NCBI GenBank assembly: GCA_023369685.1
Contig: SACZ01000001.1
Span: forward strand, 806,381-870,380
Length of the DNA: 64,000 nucleotides
Reading direction: 5' to 3'
From: Prolixibacteraceae bacterium JC049
GTDB lineage: Bacteria > Bacteroidota > Bacteroidia > Bacteroidales > Prolixibacteraceae
Part shown: positions 1-9,136 of the stretch, piece after piece
How the letters are laid out: every line of letters begins with the position of its first letter
Position numbering within the stretch: the first letter of the stretch is position 1
Position numbers and translations under genes: made by a program
Notes under the pieces: generated by a model
Database searches by the model: none
What the model saw: the letters and a program-made list of their open reading frames with translations, nothing else
What the model was told of the DNA's origin: nothing

Positions 1-2062
1 CAGGATAGAAGCCAAGTGACGAGAAGATATACCATGCCGACATTTGGCCACAGTCATCGTTTCCACATAAACCATCCGGTTTATTCAGGTATTTCGTTTT
101 CATAATCTGGGCAATGCGCTCTTGCGTTTTCCAGGGGGTATTAGCCCAGTTGTACATGTAAGGAACATGATGACTTGGCTCGTTGCCATGCACGTAGCAT
201 CCCATAATTCCTTCGCGAGTGATATCTTCGGTGTTCTCGAAATATTTATCAGGAAGATGCATGGTGAATAATGAATCTAAGTGAGTTGAAAAACGTTTTT
301 TTCCACCCATCAATTCAATTAGTCCAGAGACATCGTGTGGAACATATAGTGAATAGTTCCAGGCATTTCCTTCAATAAAACCTTCGTGATGAGTATTTAG
401 TGGATCGAATGGTGTTTTCCATTCACCATTAGCCAGTTTGGCACGTACAAAACCAGTCGATTTATCGAAGATGTGGCGCCAGTTGGTTGAACGCTTCTCA
501 AACTGTTGAGTTATCTCTTGTTTGTTCAATGCCTTGCTCAATTGAGCAATTGTCCAATCGTCATAGGCATATTCCAAGGTGATTGATGAACCCACACTAC
601 TTGCTTCGTATGGAACGTAGCCTCGTTTCATGTATTCGTCTAGCTTGTCGTAGTGCTTATAAGTGGCACTTGAAATACAAGCTTCCAATGCTTTATTTAC
701 ATCGAATCCTCTTACACCTTTCATCCAGGCATCAACAATTACAGGTACGGCATGGTAGCCGATCATGCACCAGTTTTCATTTCCAAAATGACTCCAGATG
801 GGCAACATGCCATGAACACTCTGCTCGTAATGGGCAAGCATAGAGTTGATCATGTCGGATGTTCGCTTAGGGTGTATTAATGTAAGGAATGGATGAAGCG
901 CTCTGTAAGTGTCCCATAACGAGAAGACCGAGTAGTTGGTAAAGCCATCTGCTTGATGAATGTTGTGATCGATACCACGGTATTTGCCATCCACATCCAT
1001 GTACTCAATTGGATTGATGCAGGTGTGATAAAGCGATGTGTAAAATGTCTTCATCTTCTCTTCAGAAGCTTGAATCTGAATTCGGCTTAATTCTTTTTGC
1101 CATTTGGCTTTAGCTAGCACTCTTGTTTTTTCAAAATCGAAATGAGGGATTTCGGTTTTAAGATTATTAATGGCTCCCAAAGTGCTTACTGCCGAAAGGG
1201 CAAACTTTACTTTTATCTGTTCGTTTTCTTCTGTGGCAAAGTCGAAGTGAGCGGTTAGTTTTCTACCCGCCATTTCCGGGAAATTCTTAGTTTGATCAAA
1301 CTTGCGCCAGAATCCTTTGTAAACAAGTTGTTCGTCGTTTTTACATCCGTAGCTCTTAATTGGCTTCGAAAATACCATGGCAAAATAGAGGTAGTTGGTG
1401 CGTGCCCAACCTCTTGTAATTCGGTAACCTGTTACTAACGTGTCGTTTTCAACCCGAAGTTGAGACCATAACACTTTTCCTGGATAATTATAGATGCCGT
1501 GGTTCAGGTCCAAAATAATATGGGCTGCATCATTTTTAGGAAATGTGTATTGATGAAAACCAGTACGTTCAGAAGTGGTTAGTTCTGCCTTGACGTTGTA
1601 GTCTTCTAATTGTACGCTATAATAACCAGGCGATGCTTTCTCGTTTTTGTGCTGAAAGCGAGAGCGATAACCCGATTCGGGATGCTTGCTGGTACCAGGA
1701 TTAAGCTGAAGTTTTCCAACAGTAGGCATGATAAGAAAATCGCCCAGGTCGGAGTGTCCGGTACCACTTAGGTGGGTATGGCTAAAACCGACAATGGTTT
1801 TGTCCTCATACTGATAGCCGGCACAGTAGCGGTAAACCGATCGGTTATATTTACCGTTTGCCTCATAAGAGATGGTATCTGTATCGGGACTTAACTGCAC
1901 CATCCCAAAAGGAACACAGGCTCCGGGAAAGGTATGTCCCATTTCTTGAGTGCCGATGAAAGGGTCGACATACTTGGTGTAATCAGTACCATTTTTTTGT
2001 GCATTGGTTTTGGTAATGCAAAGTAGGCACAACACAGCAAGTAGTAAGCTGTAGTGATTCAT
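1..2062 (-). CDS. GH92 alpha-mannosidase, 5' part (3' end outside window)
   Basis: I translated the minus strand from the ATG at 2062 and it stays open to the window edge, giving about 687 residues. A signal peptide (MNHYSLLLAVLCLLC...) is followed by the GH92 opening 'YVDPFIGT', and later by 'HGNEPSHH' and 'GNDDCGQMSAWY' near the edge. In characterised GH92 enzymes these two motifs hold the catalytic acid Glu and the Asp pair of the calcium-dependent inverting mechanism. The family usually has about 750-770 residues, so roughly the last 70-90 are missing. It should be a periplasmic or surface exo-alpha-mannosidase acting on mannan or N-glycan. The linkage specificity cannot be read from the sequence. 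It sits alone here; any PUL it belongs to lies to the left of the window. Confidence 0.93.
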   Translation of the reverse strand, partial: MNHYSLLLAVLCLLCITKTNAQKNGTDYTKYVDPFIGTQEMGHTFPGACVPFGMVQLSPDTDTISYEANGKYNRSVYRYCAGYQYEDKTIVGFSHTHLSGTGHSDLGDFLIMPTVGKLQLNPGTSKHPESGYRSRFQHKNEKASPGYYSVQLEDYNVKAELTTSERTGFHQYTFPKNDAAHIILDLNHGIYNYPGKVLWSQLRVENDTLVTGYRITRGWARTNYLYFAMVFSKPIKSYGCKNDEQLVYKGFWRKFDQTKNFPEMAGRKLTAHFDFATEENEQIKVKFALSAVSTLGAINNLKTEIPHFDFEKTRVLAKAKWQKELSRIQIQASEEKMKTFYTSLYHTCINPIEYMDVDGKYRGIDHNIHQADGFTNYSVFSLWDTYRALHPFLTLIHPKRTSDMINSMLAHYEQSVHGMLPIWSHFGNENWCMIGYHAVPVIVDAWMKGVRGFDVNKALEACISSATYKHYDKLDEYMKRGYVPYEASSVGSSITLEYAYDDWTIAQLSKALNKQEITQQFEKRSTNWRHIFDKSTGFVRAKLANGEWKTPFDPLNTHHEGFIEGNAWNYSLYVPHDVSGLIELMGGKKRFSTHLDSLFTMHLPDKYFENTEDITREGIMGCYVHGNEPSHHVPYMYNWANTPWKTQERIAQIMKTKYLNKPDGLCGNDDCGQMSAWYIFSSLGFYP

Positions 2063-2184
2063 AGTCTATAAATTTAGTTGTGTTTGTAGCATTCCAAATT
2101 CGAAATAAATCTTATTGTTTGAATCATAAAATTTAAACTGAAAAAAGAATAGAGTGTCAAATTTAACCGTTTTAGTTAATTAGA

Positions 2185-2943
2185 TCACTTCTGTTTCTTA
2201 TTTTTTTGTTTGAATTGGGTGACTAACTGGATGGTATGATTTAATAGTGTTGAATTACCATATGGGCCATGCCCAGGAATTACCGTTTTTATATGGAGGT
2301 AATGTTTTTGCAACTTCAATATAGTTTTATCCCAATCAGAAACAACAGCATCGGCTATATTACCCAACGATTTACTTCTACCTGATTTTATAAGACAACC
2401 TCCGAAAAGAATTTGTCGTTTTGGAAACCACACGGTAATATTATCCTCGGTATGACCTCCACCAAAATACCTGCATTCCAACTCTTCTCCTTGAAATTGG
2501 ATTTTCTTCTTTCTGTTGAAGAAATGAGAGGTAAGAGGTAGATCGTGTTTTTTACATAATCGTTTAGTTCGAATATTAGAAAGAGATGGAATATCTTTAT
2601 TTTTCAGGTAATTAAGTCCTCCAAGACAATCGTTATGAAAATGACCAACAATAAGTTGGGTAACTTCAACCTGCATCGAATCTTTCAGATATTGACACAG
2701 TTGTTGAGTTTGAGTGTCATTGGCAGGTGTGTCAATCATCAGGGCTTTCCCATTTTTAATAAAAAGCATACCATTAGACGGAAAACGTCCATACTTAGGC
2801 GCATGATCCCATGTTACATGTACAAAAATAGAGTCAGTAATGAGATGAAGCTGAATATCTTTATTGATTTTAATGGATTGAGTATGACCTAAAATAGATA
2901 TAAACAGGAAGGTCACTAAAATGATAGTATTTTTGTAATTCAT
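2185..2943 (-). CDS. Subclass B1 metallo-beta-lactamase
   Basis: 252 residues with a signal peptide (about 1-22), so a periplasmic or secreted zinc hydrolase that opens beta-lactam rings. All six B1 zinc ligands are visible: His101, His103 and Asp105 in HFHNDCLGG, His164 in GGGHTEDN, Cys183 in LFGGCLIKS, and His225 in IPGHG. Lys186 and Asn195, the equivalents of B1 Lys224 and Asn233 that bind the substrate carboxylate, are also present. The Cys right after the Asp (HNDC) resembles CcrA of Bacteroides fragilis. Length and signal peptide fit the B1 family (about 230-250). There are no resistance or mobility genes alongside, so it is probably a chromosomal intrinsic enzyme. Activity on carbapenems is inferred from the family. 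Confidence 0.9.
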   Translation of the reverse strand: MNYKNTIILVTFLFISILGHTQSIKINKDIQLHLITDSIFVHVTWDHAPKYGRFPSNGMLFIKNGKALMIDTPANDTQTQQLCQYLKDSMQVEVTQLIVGHFHNDCLGGLNYLKNKDIPSLSNIRTKRLCKKHDLPLTSHFFNRKKKIQFQGEELECRYFGGGHTEDNITVWFPKRQILFGGCLIKSGRSKSLGNIADAVVSDWDKTILKLQKHYLHIKTVIPGHGPYGNSTLLNHTIQLVTQFKQKNKKQK

Positions 2944-3150
2944 CGATTTCGGTTTATGGTATTGGTTTTAATACAATGAAACGAACATAAACTTTCAGCA
3001 TTCTAAATTTCACAAACGAGAATGATTAAAGTTTATGTGAGTTCCTGAATGTATTCAATTTTTTTGAACATTTAGAAAACAAAAAAATTGAAACAGATGA
3101 AACGAATATGAAATTACAGTTTTAAATTGAAAGTTAAAGTGTTCAGGTTA

Positions 3151-3903
3151 TTAGAAAAGGTTAAAAAGTTTGGCTGCAGCAACTAATAGAATGGCTAGAA
3201 GTATGTAGCGAATGTATTTTGCCCCTTTTTGTGTGGCAAACCGAACTCCAAGCCATGCGCCAATCATGTTTCCAACTGCTAACGTTAGGCCAATGGTGTA
3301 GTCAACTTGTTGGTTGAAAATAAAAATGGCCAGAGCAAAAGCGGTGTATAAAAGAACAATAAATACTTTAATGGCATTACTTTTTACTAAGTCGAAACCA
3401 GCACCAAGAACCAAAGCTGCCAATAGAAAGAATCCCACTCCTGCTTGAATGAAACCTCCATATACACCAATCAGGAAAAATATGGAATATTTAAGAACTG
3501 GATGTTTGATGGTTGGGGCACTGGCTTTTTCTTTTAGCCATGCGTTGGGTTTTAGTAAAATAAGAAAGAACATCACAACCAAAAGCATACCAACTAGTTG
3601 TTTGAAAATAGCTTCGTTGATATCAATGGCCCAATAGGCCCCAATTATACTTCCCACAATAGCAGGAATGGCTATAAGGTAATCTTTCTTGAAGTCAATA
3701 ACCTTTTTCTGCTTAAAGGAAGCAACACCTATTACATTCTGAAGGAAAATGGCAATTCTATTGGTTCCATTAGCTATTGCTGGTGGTAAGTTTAAAAATA
3801 GCAACATCGGAAGAGTTATCAATGAACCTCCGGCAGCTATAGTATTAACGAAACCTGCTACTAAGCCAGTAAATACAACTATAATGTAAATTGTCCAATC
3901 CAT
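3151..3903 (-). CDS. TSUP (TauE/SafE) family anion exporter
   Basis: 250 residues, almost entirely hydrophobic, with about eight membrane segments. The N-terminal half carries the family signature 'GFVNTIAAGGSLITLPML' and 'NGTNRIAI', and the pattern is repeated in weaker form in the second half, as expected of TSUP transporters. Members move sulfite, sulfonates or other small organosulfur anions across the inner membrane, but the substrate cannot be read from sequence. It is a single gene, transcribed on the minus strand, with 147 bp to the next gene. A link to sulfite or sulfate released by sulfatases elsewhere in the window would be speculation. Confidence 0.85.
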   Translation of the reverse strand: MDWTIYIIVVFTGLVAGFVNTIAAGGSLITLPMLLFLNLPPAIANGTNRIAIFLQNVIGVASFKQKKVIDFKKDYLIAIPAIVGSIIGAYWAIDINEAIFKQLVGMLLVVMFFLILLKPNAWLKEKASAPTIKHPVLKYSIFFLIGVYGGFIQAGVGFFLLAALVLGAGFDLVKSNAIKVFIVLLYTAFALAIFIFNQQVDYTIGLTLAVGNMIGAWLGVRFATQKGAKYIRYILLAILLVAAAKLFNLF

Positions 3904-4004
3904 ATTACTAATTAGCCAGATTATAAAAATAATAGTTGGACAAAATTAAATATGTTTGGAACACTTATATCTATTTGGCAAGAAATAATTGAATAGGAGG
4001 TGTG

Positions 4005-4043
4005 TTTAGCTAACCGAAGAAGGTAATACTTCGGTTAGTTAAA
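4005..4043 (-). terminator. Intrinsic terminator of the tetR-PNPOx operon
   Basis: A 15-bp near-perfect stem (TTTAGCTAACCGAAG at 4005-4019 against CTTCGGTTAGTTAAA at 4029-4043) with a 9-nt loop lies directly after the stop codon at 4051. It has no long U-run, but its position and strength suggest transcription end, possibly in both directions. Confidence 0.7.
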
Positions 4044-4050
4044 TTATCTT

Positions 4051-4494
4051 CTAGTACTTTACCAACTCATGGTGTCCCATTCCTTTGGTATTGTCGATAT
4101 ATTTGGCATGTATAGGCTCTACTTTTATTAAGCACATTGCCTGTGCAAATTCAGGAGGGAAATTCATTACTTGAGGAAAACGTTCGACATATTTTTGTCT
4201 GATACGATTTTTTTCATTCTCTTCTTCGATGAATGATGCTTTTCCTTCCATTTGAATACCTTGAATTTGAGACCAATCCTGATAATCCTCATCTACAGTG
4301 TAAGCAACTTTCGAATTTTCTTTAATATTGGCAACCTTTCTGGTTCCTTCATGAGAAATAAAATAGACCGTATTCCCTTCACTAATATATTCCACACTAT
4401 GAGCCATAGGTTGACCTTCTGCACTAACTGTGGCTAATGTAAGTAGTCCATGTGTTTGCAAATAAGCTTCGATGTTCTTGATTGTTTGTTCCAT
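4051..4494 (-). CDS. Pyridoxamine 5'-phosphate oxidase family (FMN-binding split barrel) protein
   Basis: 147 residues with the split-barrel pattern: an N-terminal helix, 'LLTLATVSAEGQPMAHSVEYISEGNTVYFISHEGTRKVANIKENSKVAYTV', and a C-terminal segment ending in a short His-containing tail. Such small proteins usually bind FMN, F420 or haem and reduce unidentified substrates. The first codon lies 1 bp after the stop of the TetR-type regulator (4496), so the two are co-transcribed. By position it is the likely regulated target, perhaps in detoxification or redox response. The substrate is unknown. Confidence 0.8.
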   Translation of the reverse strand: MEQTIKNIEAYLQTHGLLTLATVSAEGQPMAHSVEYISEGNTVYFISHEGTRKVANIKENSKVAYTVDEDYQDWSQIQGIQMEGKASFIEEENEKNRIRQKYVERFPQVMNFPPEFAQAMCLIKVEPIHAKYIDNTKGMGHHELVKY

Positions 4495-4495
4495 T

Positions 4496-5080
4496 TTACT
4501 TTTGTTGTAATAGTTGATGAAATATGTATTTGTTAAATCGTTCTAAAGGAGTTGTATCTTGAGTAACCTTCATCTGCATAATCATTCCTTCCCAACTGAA
4601 GAATATAAAGTCGGCAAGATCTTTTGCATCGCTCAAATTATTTATTTCATTTTTTTCTTGTGCCAATTTAATTTGTTGCGCCAACAACAGGCTCGATTCA
4701 TCCATAATATGCTTTAGATGTGTCCTGAAATTTTCATTAATGTCAGCTAATTCAAGGGACAAATTGCCTATTGGACATCCGCCTTTAAAATCTCCGTTTG
4801 TGAAAAAATGAAGAAACTCTGTTAAGAAGAGTTCAATTCTCTTTATATGAGGTTTCGATTCATCAAGGACAAATTGGAGTAGGTTGGATTTAAAGAAATT
4901 GAAAAAGCAATCGAGTACTTGTAATCCAAAATCTTCTTTATTTTTAAAATAGAAGTAGAATGAGCCCTTAGGAACTCCTGCTTCATTTAATACTTCCTGA
5001 ATTCCAGTTGCTGAATACCCTTTCTGATGGATTATGCGAGCACCTACTTCTAGTATTTTTTGTTTTGTATCTGTTTTCAT
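4496..5080 (-). CDS. TetR/AcrR family transcriptional regulator
   Basis: 194 residues. The N-terminal helix-turn-helix reads 'KQKILEVGARIIHQKGYSATGIQEVLNEAGVPKGSFYFYFKNKEDF', which is the typical TetR DNA-binding region (about residues 5-50). The remainder is an all-helical ligand-binding domain of the TetR_C type seen in AcrR-like repressors ('GGCPIGNLSLELAD'). The gene is first in an operon with the PNPOx-family protein, and a 15-bp palindrome lies 10 bp upstream of its start. It therefore probably represses its own operon and is released by a small molecule. The ligand is unknown. Confidence 0.9.
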   Translation of the reverse strand: MKTDTKQKILEVGARIIHQKGYSATGIQEVLNEAGVPKGSFYFYFKNKEDFGLQVLDCFFNFFKSNLLQFVLDESKPHIKRIELFLTEFLHFFTNGDFKGGCPIGNLSLELADINENFRTHLKHIMDESSLLLAQQIKLAQEKNEINNLSDAKDLADFIFFSWEGMIMQMKVTQDTTPLERFNKYIFHQLLQQK

Positions 5081-5090
5081 TTTTCAATAA

Positions 5091-5105
5091 TAGACCGGTC
5101 GTCTA
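5091..5105. promoter_or_regulatory. Palindromic operator upstream of tetR-type gene
   Basis: TAGAC-CGGTC-GTCTA is an inverted repeat with 5-bp arms, 10 bp upstream of the regulator's start codon at 5080. Palindromes of this size and place are typical TetR-family operators, so autoregulation is inferred. Confidence 0.65.
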
Positions 5106-5144
5106 CAAAAGTATGAAAAAAGTAAATACAAACATTAGTAGGAA

Positions 5145-5174
5145 TAAAAAAAGCTGCCAATTAATTGACAGCTT
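5145..5174 (-). terminator. Intrinsic terminator of glyA
   Basis: Read on the minus strand, the stem AAGCTG / CAGCTT with inner CAATT/AATTG pairing ends in a run of seven Ts, about 30 bp after the glyA stop codon. Confidence 0.8.
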
Positions 5175-5203
5175 CTTAGAAAAAATTGTTTTATATGATT
5201 AAA

Positions 5204-6484
5204 CTACCAAGCAAAAAGAGGGTAGTCTTTCATGATGTCGTTTACTTTACCACGAACAGTTTTCAATACTGCTTCATCTTCGGCATTAGCAATAACAGTG
5301 TCGATTAACTCAACAATTTGTGGCATCAAATCTTCTTTCAAACCACGAGTAGTGATGGCAGAAGTACCTACTCTTAATCCTGACGTTGAGAAAGGAGAAC
5401 GAGTATCGAATGGCACCATGTTTTTGTTGATGGTGATATCGGCAATAACCAATGTATTTTCTACTTTCTTACCAGTAATCTCAGGATATTTAGTACGAAG
5501 ATCGATCAACATCGAGTGGTTATCAGTTCCGTTAGAGATTACCTTGTAACCCATGTCGACAAATGCTTGAGCCATAACAGCTGCATTTTTCTTAACCTGA
5601 GTTTGGTAAGCTTTATATTCAGGAGTTAACGCTTCGCCAAAAGCAACTGCTTTAGCAGCAATAACGTGCTCTAGTGGTCCTCCTTGCATTCCTGGGAATA
5701 CAGAGAAATCCAATACTTGAGACATCATTTTTGTTACTCCTTTAGGAGTTTTTATTCCCCATGGATTTTCGAAATCTTCACCCATTAAGATGATACCACC
5801 ACGTGGTCCACGTAATGTTTTGTGAGTTGTAGAAGTTACAATATGAGCATGCTTAACCGGGTTATCCAATAAACCTGCAGCAATTAAACCAGCTGGGTGA
5901 GCCATGTCTACCATGAAGATAGCTCCCACTTCGTCGGCCAATTTACGCATACGTGCATAATCCCATTCACGAGAATAAGCAGAAGCACCACCAATGATTA
6001 ATTTAGGCTTGTGCTCGCGAGCCAAAGCTTCCATCTCATCGTAATCAACTAATCCAGTGTCTTCTTTTACGTGGTAAGCGATAGGTTGATAAAGAATACC
6101 CGATGAGTTTACAGGGGATCCGTGCGATAAGTGTCCACCGTGTGAAAGATCTAATCCCAAGAATTTATCACCTGGCTGAAGTACAACACTTAAAACTGCA
6201 GCATTAGCTTGCGCACCAGAGTGTGGCTGAACATTAGCATAAGCAGCTCCGTAAAGCTCTTTCAAACGATCGATAGCCAATTGTTCTGTCATATCAACAA
6301 ATTGACATCCTCCATAATAACGTTTGCCTGGATATCCTTCGGCATATTTATTGGTCATTACAGAACCCATTGCTTCCATTACCTGCTCACTAACAAAGTT
6401 CTCTGAAGCAATCAATTCTATCCCGTGCAACTGACGTTCGTGCTCTTTTTTGATTATATCAAAAACAACTGTATCTCGATTCAT
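5204..6484 (-). CDS. glyA: Serine hydroxymethyltransferase
   Basis: 426 residues, full length for bacterial SHMT. This PLP enzyme interconverts serine plus tetrahydrofolate and glycine plus 5,10-methylene-THF in the cytosol, supplying one-carbon units. The PLP-lysine segment '[15 protein letters not shown]' is intact, as are the N-terminal '[34 protein letters not shown]' substrate-binding region and 'HSGAQAN'. The start at 6484 gives the expected N-terminus [18 protein letters not shown]. It is a single gene with its own terminator. A TACATTTG box about 42 bp upstream (6526-6533, minus strand) matches the Bacteroidetes -7 element. Confidence 0.98.
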   Translation of the reverse strand: MNRDTVVFDIIKKEHERQLHGIELIASENFVSEQVMEAMGSVMTNKYAEGYPGKRYYGGCQFVDMTEQLAIDRLKELYGAAYANVQPHSGAQANAAVLSVVLQPGDKFLGLDLSHGGHLSHGSPVNSSGILYQPIAYHVKEDTGLVDYDEMEALAREHKPKLIIGGASAYSREWDYARMRKLADEVGAIFMVDMAHPAGLIAAGLLDNPVKHAHIVTSTTHKTLRGPRGGIILMGEDFENPWGIKTPKGVTKMMSQVLDFSVFPGMQGGPLEHVIAAKAVAFGEALTPEYKAYQTQVKKNAAVMAQAFVDMGYKVISNGTDNHSMLIDLRTKYPEITGKKVENTLVIADITINKNMVPFDTRSPFSTSGLRVGTSAITTRGLKEDLMPQIVELIDTVIANAEDEAVLKTVRGKVNDIMKDYPLFAW

Positions 6485-6525
6485 AACAGAATGATTTTGT
6501 ATTTTATTATTGTGATATTGAGAGT

Positions 6526-6533
6526 CAAATGTA
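6526..6533 (-). promoter_or_regulatory. Putative glyA promoter -7 element
   Basis: On the minus strand this reads TACATTTG, an exact match to the Bacteroidetes TAnnTTTG element, 42 bp before the glyA start codon. A convincing -33 TTTG is not visible. Confidence 0.45.
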
Positions 6534-6627
6534 ATACTTTTTTATACGAGTTAGCTATGATAAAATCTATTAAAATACCATTTTTAGTGGTAAATTAGCT
6601 TTTCTTAAACATACCTTCATATGAGTA

Positions 6628-7068
6628 ATGTTTGCTTTTTCGAACTTTGAGACAAAAGATATGGCTGTGGAGATAGAAAAATATAAGGAATGGGTTCGTG
6701 CATTGTGCTTATTGAGCTTTGCAGGAAGTGGAATAAAGGTGTTGGGATATGGCTTTGCAGCTCTTTTTCCAACTATTGTAACCGATTGGGTACAGCAATG
6801 GGCATTGGGAGGAATATTGAATTCTGTTTCACTATTTTATTTCCCATTGTTAGCCATTGTGGCTTTTGTTTCGTTTTATGGAGTAATAAAGATGTGGCAG
6901 AGTAAAATACAAGGATATTTCATTTACTCTGCAGCACAAATTCTACTGTATATCTTACCTTTGGTATTTCTGGGAGAAAAGAGTTTTAATATATTAAATA
7001 CCATTGCTACTGTACTTTTTGTAGCATCTTATGGTTGGCTTTTTTACCGAATGAATAAGATGAAATAG
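6628..7068 (+). CDS. Hypothetical small membrane protein
   Basis: 146 residues from the ATG at 6628. A second in-frame ATG at 6661 gives a 135-residue protein (MAVEIEKYKEW...), and neither start has a visible ribosome site. After a polar N-terminus there are about four hydrophobic segments ('ALCLLSFAGSGIKVLGYGFAALF', 'LFYFPLLAIVAFVSFYGVI', 'FIYSAAQILLYILPLVFL', 'ATVLFVASYGWLFY'). It is an inner-membrane protein of unknown function. It is convergent with the CLC transporter gene, whose stop lies 2 bp beyond its own. I do not recognise the family. Confidence 0.6.
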   Translation: MFAFSNFETKDMAVEIEKYKEWVRALCLLSFAGSGIKVLGYGFAALFPTIVTDWVQQWALGGILNSVSLFYFPLLAIVAFVSFYGVIKMWQSKIQGYFIYSAAQILLYILPLVFLGEKSFNILNTIATVLFVASYGWLFYRMNKMK

Positions 7069-7070
7069 AT

Positions 7071-8852
7071 TTACTCATCCGAAACGTGCATAAGTACACT
7101 TCTGTATGAGTTGAATATTTTCGCTTTGGATACAAATCCCAGGTATTTATTGTTGGAAACAACTGGTAGGTTCCATGCTCCGGAATGGGCAAATTTCTCC
7201 ATTACCTGCTCCATCGAATCAGTAGGGAATACTAATTCTGGTGGAGAAATCATTAAGTCGTGTACAAATGTCTTTTCGTACATTTCTTGCTGAAACATGA
7301 TGTCACGAATATCGTCCAGAAGGACAATTCCCACCAAACCATCTTCATCGTCCAGCACAGGGAATATATTTCTTCTCGATTTAGATACCACTTTTACCAG
7401 CTCTCCCAATGTGGCATTTACGTTAATGGTAAGTAAATCTTTCTCGATTACTTCTTCGATTTTTAGTAGAGTAAGAACGGTTTTATCCTTATGGTGAGTG
7501 ATTAGCTCACCACGTTGTGCCAATCGTTTATGGTATAACGAATGAGGTTCGAACCACATGATAGTAAGGTACGAAATGGTAGCTACCATCATCAATGGAA
7601 TTAGCATACTAAAACCACCTGTGATTTCGGCAATAAGGAAAATGGCAGTCATTGGAGCATGCATTACTCCTGCCATCATACCACACATTCCTACCAACGC
7701 AAAGTTCTCTTTCGGAAGTTGAATGCCCGTGAAGTATTCAACTGCTAAAGCAACCAAATAACCAGAAACGGCTCCCATGAAGAGGGTAGGAGCGAAAATA
7801 CCTCCAACTCCACCACTACCATTGGTTAATGCCATGGCAATTACTTTAAAAACAAGAATGGCAACCAGCACCAATAAGAATGTCCACGATGATGCACTTA
7901 GTCCGAAAAAAAGCGAGTTGTTTAAGATTTGATCTCCGGTACCATTGAAAATAGTGATGATAGTAGAGTAACCTTCTCCCCACAACGATGGAAACAGGAA
8001 GATAAGAGCTCCCAAACTCACTCCTCCAAATAGTAATCGTCTAAATTGGCAAGTGATTTTTTTGAGCTTACTCTCCACCCACATTGATGTGCGAGTAAAG
8101 TAATAGGAAATTAAACCGCAGGCAATTCCCAATAAAATATAGAATGGAATATTACTAAGCTGAAATACAGTACTGGCTGAGAAGTTCAAAAGCACATTGT
8201 CGCCCATAAAGAAATAGGCCAGTACAGCTGCAGTTACCGATGAAATTAACAGAGGAATAAGCGATGCCATGGTCAAATCCAGCATCAACACCTCTAGTGT
8301 AAACAGCAATCCGGCAAGTGGTGCTTTAAAGATACCTCCAATGGCTCCGGCTGCTCCACAACCAACCATTAGTGTAATGGCTTTGTAGTTAAGGCGCATC
8401 ATTCGGGCCATGTTAGAGCCAATTGATGCTCCTGTCAGAACAATTGGGGCCTCGGCTCCAACCGATCCACCAAAACCAATGGTTAAGGTACTACCCAGCA
8501 TAGATGTATATTGGTTGTGTGGCTTCAGGTAACTGTTTTTCTTACTGATAGCATAAAGAATTTTACTTACTCCGTGACCAATATTATCTCGGACCAAATA
8601 CTTCACAAAGAAGACAGTTAGTAAAATACCAATGAGCGGGTAAGCCAGATAGAAGTAGCTAAAACCATCTATTTTAAACCAATGGGTCAGTGCGTGACCA
8701 GCTGTATGGATAGTGTTTTTTAGTAATATAGCTGCTAGTCCACTAACAATACCAATCACAAAACTAAGGATATAGATAAAACTTTTCTCGGGGATGTGTT
8801 TCACTCTCCAAGTGATAAAATGATCGATAATACTAGTGATATACTTCTTCAT
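7071..8852 (-). CDS. CLC family chloride channel/transporter with C-terminal CBS pair
   Basis: 593 residues: a membrane CLC domain (about 25-430) and two CBS domains (about 455-590). Visible CLC landmarks are GSVGAEAP with the gating Glu134, 'GGVGGIFAPTLFMG' (the GxFxP motif) and the pore Tyr in 'SLYHKRL'. The usual GSGIP anion-selectivity loop is altered to GHGVS. The position of the internal proton-path glutamate of E. coli ClC (E203) is Val188 (LEVL). The CBS pair suggests control by adenine nucleotides. The neighbouring gene at 9137-10915 is a same-strand paralogue of almost identical length. Channel versus exchanger cannot be decided from sequence alone. Confidence 0.93.
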   Translation of the reverse strand: MKKYITSIIDHFITWRVKHIPEKSFIYILSFVIGIVSGLAAILLKNTIHTAGHALTHWFKIDGFSYFYLAYPLIGILLTVFFVKYLVRDNIGHGVSKILYAISKKNSYLKPHNQYTSMLGSTLTIGFGGSVGAEAPIVLTGASIGSNMARMMRLNYKAITLMVGCGAAGAIGGIFKAPLAGLLFTLEVLMLDLTMASLIPLLISSVTAAVLAYFFMGDNVLLNFSASTVFQLSNIPFYILLGIACGLISYYFTRTSMWVESKLKKITCQFRRLLFGGVSLGALIFLFPSLWGEGYSTIITIFNGTGDQILNNSLFFGLSASSWTFLLVLVAILVFKVIAMALTNGSGGVGGIFAPTLFMGAVSGYLVALAVEYFTGIQLPKENFALVGMCGMMAGVMHAPMTAIFLIAEITGGFSMLIPLMMVATISYLTIMWFEPHSLYHKRLAQRGELITHHKDKTVLTLLKIEEVIEKDLLTINVNATLGELVKVVSKSRRNIFPVLDDEDGLVGIVLLDDIRDIMFQQEMYEKTFVHDLMISPPELVFPTDSMEQVMEKFAHSGAWNLPVVSNNKYLGFVSKAKIFNSYRSVLMHVSDE

Positions 8853-8940
8853 TTGCCTGTAATTTCATTTGTTTAACGAAGCAGAAGCCGATGAGGTTAT
8901 GAAAATCGACAGAAATTTACTGCTTTGAAAAAATGCAGGG

Positions 8941-8948
8941 CAAAAGTA
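8941..8948 (-). promoter_or_regulatory. Putative -7 promoter element of the first CLC gene
   Basis: The minus strand reads TACTTTTG, matching TAnnTTTG, 89 bp upstream of the start at 8852. The -33 box is not clear. The rest of the 285-bp gap 8853-9136 shows nothing I can assign. Confidence 0.4.
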
Positions 8949-9136
8949 GTGCGGAAATGCTGCCGTTATTCTTCGAAGTGCATTTTTTGTAGAAAAGTTA
9001 AGTTAAGTTTAAAAGCAAAGAAACAGGTGAGTGTTTCAAATATTTTTCTTTTTTCTGCTAAAAGAAACAAAATAATTAGGGCAAAAAAGTAATGGTCTGT
9101 TTTTTACCCCAATATATTGAATGCTTAAAACTTAAA

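Noticed and set aside
583-843. Plus-strand frame of 86 codons inside the GH92 gene
   Set aside because: It is antisense to a well-conserved coding region and has low-complexity composition.
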